Positions 11,608-21,887 of a stretch of 64,000 nucleotides of DNA are shown here, piece by piece. The notes under the pieces were generated by a model. The model was not told where the DNA came from. It saw only the letters and a list, made by a program, of their open reading frames with translations, and made no database searches. Position numbers and translations under genes: made by a program. The first letter of the stretch is position 1, and every line of letters begins with the position of its first letter. The stretch comes from Massariosphaeria phaeospora (Eukaryota > Ascomycota > Dothideomycetes > Pleosporales). The stretch covers positions 434,001 to 498,000 of the forward strand of contig JAADJZ010000014.1 of NCBI GenBank assembly GCA_011032825.1, read 5' to 3'.

Positions 11608-12644
11608 TCAATACCCAAGCGGCCTAACGCAATCCGTCATCGAACGATTGGTATTCGCTCCAGGGACCTACGGTGTACCTGTTAGCCCACTTCTCCATAC
11701 CATCCTCTTTCCTTTGGTCGGCTTGGACAAAGTCGACAACATACCTTTTGAATGACGGAAAATGGATCCCACCTGGAGTCCAAATGTGGAACATACTCGA
11801 TCCGATTCATGATATCATCAATCTTGCTCGGCCCGTAGACATGCTTCATAAAAGCATACATCATGTCGATGCCGGCTGAAACGCCCGAGCTAGTCCACAC
11901 ATTGCCGTCCTGGACCCATCGCGCGCTGGGAACCCACTCGATGCCCTCGCCGTGCTCGGGCTTTGTGACCCACGACCATGCTTTCTTGTTCGTCGTCGCT
12001 TTGCGGCCCTTGAGCAGTCCCGCGCGTGCAAGGTTCACAGCGCCCGAGCACACACTGAGCAGGTATTCCACTTCTCCAGACCTCTCATTCAGGAAGTTTT
12101 CTATCTCCATGTTGTTTTCGCCGACGACCACAAAACTGCCAATTCCGCCGGGAACTTGGCGAGTGTTAGTAAGGGCGTTGCGTTATCAGTAGAGTTCACG
12201 GACCTAGGATGACGTCTAGTTTGGGCGCGTTCGCGAATGTATGCGTCGCGATCGTCTCGGGGCTGATCTGCCGCGAGTGTTCACGCATGCCCCCACCTGG
12301 CGTCGAGTTGCTGGGCATGCCGGGCGGGCCCAAGTCGACCGCTTTGTGGGGAGGGGATCGCGCGGGCACGGGGCCCTCCTTGAAAGAAATGGTGGAGAGG
12401 GTTATGTTGTAGGGTTCTGACATCTGGAAGAGGATTTCTAAGGGGCCATAGACGTCGAGAGGGGTGAATCCAGGGAAGAGGACCTGTAAAGTGTCAGTAA
12501 AGAATCAAACCTAGAGGCATAATTGGGTTGCATATCTACCATTCCAAATGAGAGCGGCTTGGTTCTGTAGGTTTGCGCAGCTGTCAAGGTCGCCAGGAGC
12601 AACGCTCCCAGCGAAGATACTGATAGGAAGGATTGGAAACGCAT
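11608..12644 (-). CDS. Secreted-type DJ-1/PfpI family protein
   Basis: Four exons (12644-12540, 12483-12204, 12154-11745, 11667-11608) give about 284 residues. An N-terminal signal peptide (MRFQSFLSVSSLGALLLATL) is followed by a class I glutamine-amidotransferase-like fold. LFPGFTPLDVYGPLE and VPGGIGSF are family motifs, and the nucleophile elbow LLSVCSGAVNL places the reactive Cys near residue 164. Fungal relatives are annotated as DJ-1/PfpI or isonitrile-hydratase-like; the activity of this one is unknown. The junctions FGM|VLFPG and VIL|VPGG restore family sequence. The last intron (11668-11744, donor GTATGT, branch CTAAC) is inferred because it yields the usual VPGA-like tail. Without it the frame would end at 11682 with an unlikely tail. 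Confidence 0.85.
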
Positions 12645-13326
12645 GATGTTTATGGCTGGTCGTGGTATTGCGATGTATTGAAGACTGAATTGCTTCAGAG
12701 ACGTCGCTATTATATAACCCAAAACTCTACGGAGAATCCAAACGAGTCGTACATGTAAAACGTGGGCACCCTATCTCGCACCGTCCGTATGCGGATGTCA
12801 ATCAACGATCTGTCATCCTACCGGGCGATTTTACATCAAAACATATCGACATCTCCGCGTGCGTGCATTGTTTTGACTGCTGCAATTTACTTTGAGGGAG
12901 TTTGCGAAGATATTTACGCCCGGATGGCCCCAGCCGGGTGATATCGTTGGTTAGCAACCTTATCCGGTTAGCTTGAGACTAGTGTCAGCATCGAAGGAGG
13001 TCCGGAATTCACAGCGGGGTCGGAAGGAGGTGTCGCAACGAGGTGCTTTTGATAGTAGGTATACTCGGTCTGGAGATGTGGAACTCGCTAGTTGTTCCTA
13101 GCATCAATGAAGTCTCAGGGTGTGGAATCGTTTTGTAGACACTCATACCCGGGGAAAAAACTACTTCGACAGGTTAACGCAATACCGATGGCACACCGAT
13201 GTATGCGGCTAAGAAAGCTTTACGTCATATTTGCCGTCTCCCAACTTGTGCGCCAATCATGTAGCTAGCACCCATGCAAGTTCGCGATGCGGGTAATCGC
13301 CCTGTTTGGTTAGCGGACACGTGATA
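12645..13326. other. Intergenic region, nothing recognised
   Basis: This lies between the 5' end of the DJ-1 gene and the 3' end of the P450 gene. I see no supported gene, structured RNA or repeat. Confidence 0.5.
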
Positions 13327-14964
13327 CTAAAATGGTGCAGCAGCAAACAATTGCCTTGGTCCTTGATCTCGCGAAGGAATGAGACCCACCAATGCCCCAT
13401 TCCTACTCTGGAAGGTCATGCGCATCTCCTCTTTCCACTCGAGCTCCTGGTCGCGATTTTCCAGTTGCTCAAACACTCGAAGCATCCTCACTACGGTATA
13501 GGCACATTCAGTAAACACTAAACGTTGCCCTGGACAAGCACGTGGTCCGCCTCCAAACGGAGTGTATTCCCAAGTCGGGCGAGTCTTCTCCCATCGCTCC
13601 GGCACAAAGTCTCCTGCTTTATCACCCCAAATCTCGGGACTGCGCATCATTTTACGATAGTCAACTTCAACTATATCGCCTTTGCAGATGTATAGCGGAT
13701 GATTACCGTCTGTGCCTCCACCGCGGGGAAGTACAACATCGCGTAGACAGATGCGCTGATTGAGACTCACTATGGGTGTAACACGATGGGCTAACATCAT
13801 ATTAGCAGTGTTGCAACGTAGAGTAGAATAGTGCTACGTACTTTCTCGAAGGATGTTTTTCAGGTAATGCATGGAATTTAGTAACTCGTACGTGATCGAC
13901 TGCTGCTTTGACTCCATGATCTCCTCTCGTAGCTTTTGCCAGGCGCGGGGATGACGAGACAGATGGAAGAATGCGTTGCTCAGGGCTATTGCAGCCCCAT
14001 CATGTGCAGGGCTAAAAACACTGAGAATCAATGATCTTAGTGTGTACTGATCTCCGGTAACCTTAGCTGCTTCGTCGACTAGGCGTAACCTATCGGTCTC
14101 CGTTCGGCGTTCTTTCTCCTTCTCAAGTCGAGCTACGGCTTCTTTGACACGTTCATCGCAAAATTCCGTGACCTGCTTGCATGCCTCAAACCATCTCTTG
14201 TCGCGGTGGAGAAATTTAAGTCGCCCCAAGACTGCCCGAATGCCTGTGCCACGCTGGGCATATTCGAAAGCGTGCATAAACCTGTGGTCGGGATGTTCGA
14301 GTGAATTCAGTGACTCCCCAAAGATAAACTCACTCGAGGTATCGAGAATCTTGCAGTACGTCAGCTTTGCCTTCTAATGCCCGAGCTCCTCTACACTTAC
14401 AAGCCGTTTAAATGATGGTTGCAGATCAATGGTCGAACCGTCTCGGGGTAGTAGGTTCATGAATTTATCAACATGGTGGCTCAACCGCTCGAGATTGGCT
14501 GTGTGGACAATATCGAAACTGGATCTGATAAAATTCCGTGCATCGGCCCATTTCCGACCATCCGAAACCACGATTCCATTGCCCCAGAGGTTTTCGGCCA
14601 CATGATAACGAAGTGGTTCGATACCAAAATCGTGACAATATATACTCTGGAAAGCTTTGGAAACTTCGGGATCGTACGTTTGATAGACTGTAGTACCGAA
14701 AGAATGGCTTTCGAATGTCTTGCTTGTGAAGTCGCTGAAAAGTGCACTATGGGTCTCAAGATATCTACCGCCTTGAAATGCGTTCATAGTCTTGAAGAAA
14801 AGATCTAAACCCCAGATCGTATCGCTGTGGCGGAATGTCGGAGGGTCGCGGCATCCACGCTTGCGCTTTCGAGCAAGTTTAGCAGTGTGATGGATAACTT
14901 TACCGAGTATCCAGTAAACTGGTAAAGCTAGCAGGACTTGAAGGATGAATTCGGATAACGGCAT
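13327..14964 (-). CDS. Cytochrome P450, CYP52-like clade
   Basis: Three exons (14964-14401, 14349-13842, 13790-13327) encode 511 residues. It is a membrane-anchored haem-thiolate monooxygenase with a hydrophobic N-terminal helix. CYP52-type regions follow (GIEPLRYHVAENLWGNGI, DGRKWADARNFIRSSF). The haem loop FGGGPRACPGQR places the ligand Cys near 443. The K-helix ExxR is created by splicing: GAA A|CC CAT CGT reads ETHR, which supports the second intron (donor GTACGT, acceptor GTTAG). CYP52-like enzymes usually hydroxylate alkanes or fatty acids. The I-helix is unusual: AHDGAA near 303-308 replaces the canonical AGxDTT, so the threonine used in oxygen activation is missing. The enzyme may therefore have altered chemistry or be impaired. 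Confidence 0.9.
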
Positions 14965-15348
14965 TGTACTATTTTACATAGGATAGAGAGTGAGAGGAAC
15001 GTAGAAGTCGTCTCAAGCTTTGCCAGACGACGTGGCGGGAGGGGTACCGCGAGAAACAAGCACTGTGCCGTTCCAGGGTCCTGATATATCCGTCCAACGC
15101 ATTCTCAGTTTTGAGCACTCTACAGATCGCTCGGCTTGGCGTGCGCGCAGATACTCATTGGCTCTGTTTCCCTGCTAGCTATGTTGGAGGGGTGCGCATC
15201 TCCGCTTATCTTGGCAGAAACTGCGGAAGGAAACGGTGTGCTGTGCCACCTTCGCCGCTCCAGCTCGCATACCACATCTTCGTTCCTTCGCTTTGGCTCG
15301 GATCTCATCATGATCACCCCACACATATATACATCGGTCCATCATAAC
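14965..15348. other. Divergent intergenic region between P450 gene and P450 relic
   Basis: No gene is supported in these 384 bases. They separate the CYP52-like gene (minus) from the start of the truncated P450 (plus) and could have been a bidirectional promoter. Confidence 0.45.
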
Positions 15349-15844
15349 ATGGTTTTCCAGGCAACCATCATCACCATCACTACGCTGTTAGCCACTGGCT
15401 TAGTGTATCTTGTTTCGGTGACGTACCAGCATCGCTCGTGCATCAATGAGCTTCGCAAGCAAGGATTCGTAGGTAGATACACCTGTGATTTTATGGACAC
15501 GTATGAACATCTTGTAGCCTATGCCAGACGGCTGGAGCTGGTTCTTTGGGAATTCCTTCGTCTTGCTGCGATACACCAGTCGCTTCCCTCCTCTAGCGAA
15601 TATCGGCATCCCAATACAAGAACTTTGTAAAGAATTTGCGGACACCGAGATGTTTCTTCTGGACTTTTGGCCAAGCTACCCATCTTCAATCGTCGTCTGT
15701 GCTGTTCCCTTAGAGCGGACTGATACTTTTTCGGTGACACATCAATGCATCTTCGACCTGGCGTATGTTTTCCGTCTGGCAGGCCAGCAAGAGGCCGCTC
15801 TGAATTCGACGCGTCAGGTTGGCAAGTTCCACCGTCGTTTTTAA
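15349..15844 (+). pseudogene. Truncated cytochrome P450 relic (N-terminal part only)
   Basis: Two exons (15349-15468 and 15518-15844) around a 49 bp intron (donor GTAGGT, acceptor TTGTAG) give 148 residues that match the N-terminus of a fungal P450 of the StcS-like type. There is a membrane helix, then INELRKQGFPMPDGWSW, then ADTEMFLLDFWPSYPSSIVV. Translation ends at a TAA. No I-helix, ExxR or haem loop was found in the next 1.4 kb, although weak fragments around 16200 might be remnants. It is therefore a 3'-truncated gene, not a working enzyme. It differs in family from the intact P450 next door. Confidence 0.75.
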
Positions 15845-17281
15845 CGGAGCAATGGCATGCTACGAGTAACATTTTATCTAGCTACTCTTCTGCTCGCCGA
15901 AGTCCGGCCCCTGTATAGCAGCGTGTCCCTTCCGCGTATCCTCTCGGCGTCCCACAGGAACCAAAGGAGGCTCCGCTATGAGCTTGCGAAAACCTTCTCC
16001 GGCGTCCCGCAGGAGTCCGGTCGATTTTATCGTATACGAAAGCGTACAACTTGAGCGGAAGAACGAATGAATGACAACCTGGAGCACCTGGCTCGAGATT
16101 CGCCAGGAGCACCGAGTACTTATCGCAGAGCATAGATGACCGAAAACGGAGCGATGGGGCAGGCTCGATTCATACGCTCGAGAGCCTCGCTAGAGCCCTG
16201 AGGCATCGATGTCAATTTCGCCATCATTATATGCGCGGCGGTCGGCACGATTCACAATTGAGAGCAGCCGTGTTGGACGCGGCAAGAAAACAGACACTAG
16301 TGCTTCAAGAGGGTAACACAGGGAATTCTTTGAATGAATAACTGTTGATAAAAATGGAGGCTAACCTGTTGTCATCGACAGTTCTGACGAGGAAATAGAC
16401 GATGGCAATTCCCGGCCGAACCCCTGACGCTGAGCGCAATGAAACGGGTACCACCACAGTCACTAGAGATAGTTAATTGGATATTCAAACTAGCATGAAA
16501 GAAGCGCAGCAAGCTTTACCGCAGCGTGAGAGCGGTTTTGGAAGCAGTGGGAATCGATCTATACGAAAGCGGATCGGCAGCTTGCCTAAACCTCGGATCG
16601 GTTCCACGTGATCATGTCCGATGCGCGGAGACATGAGTTTTTGAACGAGAAGTATCGGAGGCGTGACGGCCGCCGGACCTATCGTGCCTGGCAAGTGTAT
16701 AGAAAGAACGTGAGGGAACATAGACACTCCCCATCCCCGAACGTTGGTCTGGGCATTATCCCTCCTGTAGGCTACCCCATAGCAACGTACTATCGAAAGC
16801 ATGTTCTTGGCACCGTCCTCGAATGCAGTAGGTATACCGCAGCTACTGAGGGACGTGTACTGTCGTAGGGGTGCTGTAGGCTGCAGGCAACGGGAGACGG
16901 AGGACTCTAATGCGGATTGGAAGGGCTTTGAAACGATTCCAAAAAGCGGAAGAAGAGAATCAGAGTATTGCGGTCACTATGGATGATGGGGACAGTGAGG
17001 ATTGTCCATCGCCGGTAGAAGTGCTTTCTGCATGGTCCTAAAGTGACCTGGCTAGTATATACGGATAGCGTTCCATACACATAAGCGCGTGCAGTGCGTG
17101 CAGGAGATGGAGGATTGTATCATCAAGTCATTCAACGAGGCAATTCAAGCATGATATTGTTCAACATATTTGTGATGAGGGTGTTGAATCGAGTTCAGCT
17201 GCTATCGATACATCTGACATCATGTATCTATTTCGTGAGCCGAGAATCCATGATAGATCGATTTGAACTGGTGTCTTGCGC
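15845..17281. other. Degraded intergenic region after the P450 relic
   Basis: No intact gene is present. Short fragments resembling coding sequence appear in several frames (for example near 16600-16800, plus), but none could be tied to a family. The stretch probably contains decayed genes. Confidence 0.4.
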
Positions 17282-18076
17282 CTACTTCGTGGCCTCATCG
17301 CCGTGGTCGGCCGCCGCTTTCGCAAGACGATCGGCAATTGTGTTATACTTCCTTGGAATATGCCAGAACCCAATCTACGTGTCTTAGTCTCGTATGCAGT
17401 CAACTCAGATTTGCGTGTAACAACTAACCGTTATATTCTTCGCTTCCTGTGTCGTCACCACACTATCGAGAGCGAGGAACAGGTCCAAATTCGCTGCTGG
17501 AGTACCTTTAGACGTGCACCAGTTGTTGCTCTATAAGCTCAGTCAGAAGTGTCTCCAGAAGCCATTGTCAAGAAGACTAACTCTCCAGTTTGGAAGCCAT
17601 TCGGTCATCCCCTTAACAACATACTCGGAATCGGTTGCGATGATCCAAACTTTAGCATCGCTCTTGGGTCGCTCAGCATGAGCCTCAGCGAATAACTCTA
17701 TGCCTAACTTTGCCGCACAGAGTTCCGCTCGCTGGTTCGACCGCACTCGGAAGTTGTCCACCATGTCCGTGATAGGTTTGGACAGTTGGCTGCTATCATC
17801 ATTGCCATATGCTACTCCAACTCCTGATTTTGCTCCAGGTCGTCAGTTGTTCGTACACGCTCCATCAGTGAAGATGATGCGGAATTGGTGGCAGGGCACA
17901 GGTACATCTGGTAAGGGTACATCTGGTTGACGGCTGTCGATGAGTCTGTTGTTGCACGAGCAGCAATACAACACGAAGTCCCCGCAGAAGGGACATTCTC
18001 GAAGGAGGTCCGTTACAGACCAATCCGCGGTTGTTTCGCAAAGGGTAAGCTTTCTTTTGTGGACAACGGTCTTCAT
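17282..18076 (-). pseudogene. RNase H-domain gene with one in-frame stop
   Basis: Three exons (18076-17582, 17530-17429, 17374-17282) would give about 229 residues. A short Cys-rich N-terminal segment (CPFCGDFVLYCCSCNN) precedes a type-1 RNase H fold that cuts RNA in RNA-DNA hybrids. All four acidic positions are visible: FTDGAC, QRAEL, TDSEYVVKGM and IADRLA. Both introns have good signals (GTTAGT donors; TTATAG and CGTAG acceptors) and joining them restores NWR|SNNWCT and ITIGFWHIPRKYN. The frame is broken once, by a TGA at 17843-17845, where relatives carry a Gly after TDGACTNN. Everything else looks intact, so this is either a recent nonsense allele or a sequence error. Confidence 0.75.
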
Positions 18077-18259
18077 TTTTGTGAGGGCGATTTTGTGAGT
18101 GTGTGAGTGAAGAGATGAGGACGAGAGAAGCGATTTCAGAAAACTTCTCTTGACGAACCGTGGTTCTGAGAGCTCCACAAAACGGCCACACCCACTCAGC
18201 TTATGCTGAAATCAAATTTTCTCAGATGTCCGAGTCATGGCGAGCGGGGCGCACCAAGA

Positions 18260-19251
18260 TTAGGCACCGGCGTTCGGCAGATCTCTCGAGCCGGTCGAGA
18301 CGGTTATCTGCTTGACCTGCGTCAAATTGTAGCTGCGTGTTGCTGCCGCCATCTCCTTGACTATTTTCGCCTCCTCCAGTCCGATGTCTTCCAGCCCACG
18401 GTCGACTTTAAATCGGTAGTACCGCCCAGTGTTGTCCAACAGCGGCCGCTCGTGACGAAATTGCTTTGCCGTCTGCTTTGTCTCCACCAACGTCTTGCCA
18501 ATAGGCAACACGTCCTTGAACGACTTTAGCGATGGCACGCCCGTCCCGGTCAACACCAGGCAGCTTGACCCGGCCCTCTACCGACTGTGGTCCCTACGCC
18601 AGCTGCGCCTGGTCCCATACCTCTCGCACCGGTTGTTTACTCCTGTCGCTCCGTTAATGAACTGTTCGCCAAACCGTGCAATTGCGAGCGGGTCGAAGAA
18701 GGACGAGGCCGCCGATGTCGCCCGGCAGGTCGCCCAGATCGCTACGTTGTTCAGCAGGTCGCGCGGCGTGTGGTAGCTCGTGACGCAGACCGTCTCGCTG
18801 GTCTCCTTGCTCGTCGCGCACACGAGGCTGTGGATGTCAGCATACAGTGTACCAAAAACGCAGCTCAACATATACTTTGCATGCACCAATACAAATGAGG
18901 CTCCCCTTGAGCATTCGCGCAAACTTTTATCCTTTGCATGCACCGCTAGTCTCATCGAAGCGGCCCTGGATCTTGGCCTTGACCGAGCAATGCAGTCTGG
19001 CACGGTCATCCGCAGCCGACCCAGCATAACGGCAATGAGCCTGGAGATCAGCGTACTGAAGATGTATGTTTGACAGCCAACTACTTACCCCCCTAGTGAT
19101 GGTTTCACCGATCATGTCACAGGTAGTCGCACGGCTTCGGTGTCGTGCCCGGGTTGACGGCCTCGATCATTTCCTCGAGCATCATCAGCGCAGACAGGCC
19201 GCGCCCGCCACCGCCATCGAGGGCGAGCAGGCGGAGCTCGCTCCCGTGCAT
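18260..19251 (-). pseudogene. Patatin-like phospholipase relic
   Basis: Segments of a fungal patatin-like protein can be followed in order on the minus strand but in different frames. The oxyanion loop LALDGGGGRGLSALMML comes first, then a degraded DMIGETITRG where DMIGGTSTGG is expected. After a 45-60 bp intron-like gap come LIAVMLGRLRMT, then VCATSKETSETV, ACRATSAASSFFDP and GEQFINGATGVNN, and finally the GRYYRFKVDRGLEDIGLEEA block. The Ser of GxSxG is lost (ATC), and the catalytic Asp of DGA reads Asn. With the frame breaks, this excludes activity. Intact relatives are lipid acyl hydrolases, often fused to NB-ARC or repeat domains; no such domain remains here. Confidence 0.8.
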
Positions 19252-19889
19252 CGTCGATAAAGGCGACCAGAGGAAGTAGAAGGCGTAGAGGTAGTTGTCT
19301 CAGAAGAACAGGACTGAAGTAGCCTTTCTACCCTCAGCGCACGGCTGAGCTTTGTCAGCATCTTGATATAGTCACAGTTAAAGCATCTCGCCACACCGGA
19401 AGGCTTTCATGCGCCTCCATTTCGGCCTGGCAAAGTTCCCGGCATCTATAAGCCTAGGGTAAAAGTACCTCTCAAACTTGTATATAGTATCCCTGTTGCT
19501 TGTCTTATTGCTCGGTAAATGAGGCTTGTCAATTGGCTCGCAAAGACTTTTCTCCATACTAGCTTCCTATGGTTCCTTAATCTTCGATGGTTGCACACAA
19601 GAGATGTGGGTGATGTGAATTCCTCATACTGAAACGAATATCCCAGCGTTGCGTCTGCTGATGGTGTTGATGAAAAGGGCAAACGGCATAAGAAAAGATT
19701 TGGAAGATAACAAGATCCCACAATTCACCCTCTCCTATTCCTAACAACAGTAGGAAGGATTAATCGATGTGATCTGTAAAGCTGGGTTGGATGATAGAGC
19801 CCTACAAAGGTGGTACAAGACCGTCCGGCGGGATGTTTCTCGGGCGACATGTTTCTCGCTTCTCCGACCGACCTGCTTTTCGAGCGACG
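19252..19889. other. Intergenic region left of the nested transposon
   Basis: No gene is recognised. The mobile element inserts at the TA at 19890-19891. Confidence 0.45.
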
Positions 19890-20023
19890 TACTCGGGCCC
19901 AAGGTGTCTCTGAAAAATCTCAAGAGATTGCCCGTGCGTAGCACGGGCCTATCCCCCCAATACAAATGATCCCCCCAACGCAATTAGACCTAACTTTTTA
20001 GCCTATAGAGCTATAAAGCTAAC

Positions 20024-20083
20024 GTAAACCACCAGTAACCCGGCCAAACCAGTAACCCGGCCAAACCAGTAACCCGGCCAAAA
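20024..20083 (+). repeat. Left inverted repeat with three 17 bp units
   Basis: The first 44 bases are the exact inverted counterpart of 21844-21887. Three head-to-tail CCAGTAACCCGGCCAAA units occupy 20033-20083, against two units at the right end. The unit-number difference suggests slippage after or during transposition. Confidence 0.85.
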
Positions 20084-20118
20084 AACGCCAAGACTACGAA
20101 CACTAACCTGCTTCTACT

Positions 20119-21804
20119 ATGCCTACACCTACGAACGCGCAATTACGTGAACACGAAGGCAGACTCCTCCTTGCTCTTGAAGCTTTTAGAGCTGGCAAAT
20201 TCCGAAGCCTCCGCGCAGCTGCACAGTCTTTTACTGTTGATCACCGTCGACTTGCTGAACGCGATAAAGGAACACCTTTTGGCCTAGAAACTACGTCTAC
20301 TCTCCGTAAGCTTACAAGCACCGAAGAAGAAACGATTGTCCAATACATTCTTAACCTTGACGCGCGAGGATTCGCGCCCCTTCTATCTGAGGTGGCTGAT
20401 ATGGCTGATAAACTGCTGGGCGAGCGTAGTGGCAGGCTAGTAGGCAAGAACTGGCCTGCGCGCTTCGTAACGCGTTCATCTGAGCTCAAAATGGCTTTCA
20501 ATCGAGCCAAGGATAGGCAGAGAATACTCCAAGAGGATCCAGAGATAATTGGCGCGTGGTTCAAGCTGGTGGAGGACACCAAAGCCAAGTACGGCGTCCA
20601 CGACGACGACGTGCACAACTTTGACGAGACTGGCTTCCAGATGGGCGTAATTGGCTCCATGAAGGTCGTTACAGGCTCTCAGAGACGTACTCGACCTAAT
20701 CTTATCCAGCCAGGCGATCGAGAGTGGGTAACAGTCATCCAGAGCATTTGCGCCGCAGGGTACGCGATCCCGCCGTTTATTATCTACAAAGGGCGCGTTC
20801 ACATCTCAGCATGGTACGAGGAGGACTCTATACCTGGCAATTGGAAGCTCTCAGTCTCTGAGAACGGCTGGACAAACAACGCTCTTGGTCTTGAGTGGTT
20901 GAAGCACTTTGACGCGCATACAAAGGCGCGTCAGGTAGGGGGGTATCGGCTGCTCATTTTAGACGGCCATGAGAGCCACCAATCTCAGGATTTCAAAGAC
21001 TATTGCCTTGAGAACAAGATTCTCACGCTCTGCATGCCGGCCCATTCATCTCATATCCTTCAGCCGCTAGATGTGGTCTGCTTCTCGCCGCTGAAGCTGA
21101 AGTACTCCCAACGCGTTCGAGACTTGGCGCGCCGGCGCGTCTTCCATATCAACAAAGAAGGCTTCCTGCCAGCCTTTAAAGACGCGTTTTTTGAGGTGTT
21201 TACAACAAAGAACTGCAAGAAAGCCTTTGAGGCTTCAGGGCTAGTCCCTATCAACGCGCAGGTAGTCCTTGGTCGTCTTGAAGTACGGCTGCGTACCCCG
21301 CCACCACCCCCCGCACTAGAGACGCCGTGGCAGTCAAAGACTCCAAGCAATACACTCGAATTTGGATCGCAATCAAAGCTAGTACGCGATTCTATTACTA
21401 GATCGCCTACTTCAGCGCAGAGTGGCTTCTCTCAGCTTGTAAAAGGAGCTGAATTAATGCTGCATCAGAACGCGCTCAAGGACCACCGTATCAAGGAGCT
21501 TGAAGATCAATTAGCAGAGATAACCAAGCGGAAATCGCGCAAACGGAAGCGGATTCAACATGGCGGTACAATGGAGTACAGTAACGGATCAGCGCAAGTA
21601 GCTGCTGAAGCGTCTACAGCGCCTCAGCTATCAAAGAAAGCGCGTAGTAGAGAGGGTCAAGAAAGAGCACAACCAGCTCTACGGCGCTGTAGAAACTGTG
21701 GTGATACAGGGCACAATGCCCGAACCTGCCAAAAGGATACAGAAGAAGCTTCTGAATCTGAAGCTAGCACGACGTACGCAGGTTCCTTGTTCGATAGCGA
21801 TTAA
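20119..21804 (+). CDS. Pogo/Fot1-type transposase (DDE superfamily, CENP-B HTH)
   Basis: A single exon of 561 residues encodes the transposase that cuts and pastes the surrounding element. The N-terminus holds a CENP-B-like DNA-binding region (RSLRAAAQSF and GKNWPARFVTR). The DDE catalytic domain follows: NFDETGFQMG (Asp near 169), LILDGHESH (Asp near 282) and LQPLDVVCFSPLK (Asp near 318). A basic coiled segment rich in Lys/Arg follows near 450-475. A CCHC zinc knuckle (CRNCGDTGHNARTC) lies near residue 530. All key residues are present and there is no stop or frameshift, so the protein could be active. Confidence 0.95.
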   Translation: MPTPTNAQLREHEGRLLLALEAFRAGKFRSLRAAAQSFTVDHRRLAERDKGTPFGLETTSTLRKLTSTEEETIVQYILNLDARGFAPLLSEVADMADKLLGERSGRLVGKNWPARFVTRSSELKMAFNRAKDRQRILQEDPEIIGAWFKLVEDTKAKYGVHDDDVHNFDETGFQMGVIGSMKVVTGSQRRTRPNLIQPGDREWVTVIQSICAAGYAIPPFIIYKGRVHISAWYEEDSIPGNWKLSVSENGWTNNALGLEWLKHFDAHTKARQVGGYRLLILDGHESHQSQDFKDYCLENKILTLCMPAHSSHILQPLDVVCFSPLKLKYSQRVRDLARRRVFHINKEGFLPAFKDAFFEVFTTKNCKKAFEASGLVPINAQVVLGRLEVRLRTPPPPPALETPWQSKTPSNTLEFGSQSKLVRDSITRSPTSAQSGFSQLVKGAELMLHQNALKDHRIKELEDQLAEITKRKSRKRKRIQHGGTMEYSNGSAQVAAEASTAPQLSKKARSREGQERAQPALRRCRNCGDTGHNARTCQKDTEEASESEASTTYAGSLFDSD

Positions 21805-21843
21805 TTTGATGTTCTTTGAGATGAGTTGGTTGTGCCAAGCATT

Positions 21844-21887
21844 TTTGGCCGGGTTACTGGTTTGGCCGGGTTACTGGTGGTTTACGT
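21844..21887 (-). repeat. Right inverted repeat of the inner transposon
   Basis: This 44 bp end is the exact reverse complement of the left end and contains two 17 bp CCAGTAACCCGGCCAAA units on the minus strand. It ends at ACGT next to the TA target copy. Confidence 0.85.

Larger units (their letters stand above)
20024..21887 (+). mobile_element. Pogo/Fot1-type DNA transposon (1864 bp), nested
   Basis: The element is bounded by perfect 44 bp terminal inverted repeats beginning ACGTAAACCACC, with TA on both outer sides (20022-20023 and 21888-21889). The repeats are built from a 17 bp unit, CCAGTAACCCGGCCAAA, present three times at the left end and twice at the right. These are likely transposase binding sites. 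The interior is almost entirely one long transposase frame. Size and layout fit the Fot1/pogo group of ascomycete elements. Identical repeats and an undamaged frame point to recent insertion and little RIP damage. Confidence 0.88.

Noticed and set aside
16140..16330. Possible I-helix remnant of the truncated P450
   Set aside because: Only a handful of residues (GGRHDS against AGHDTT) resemble the motif and frames are broken around it, so it could be chance.
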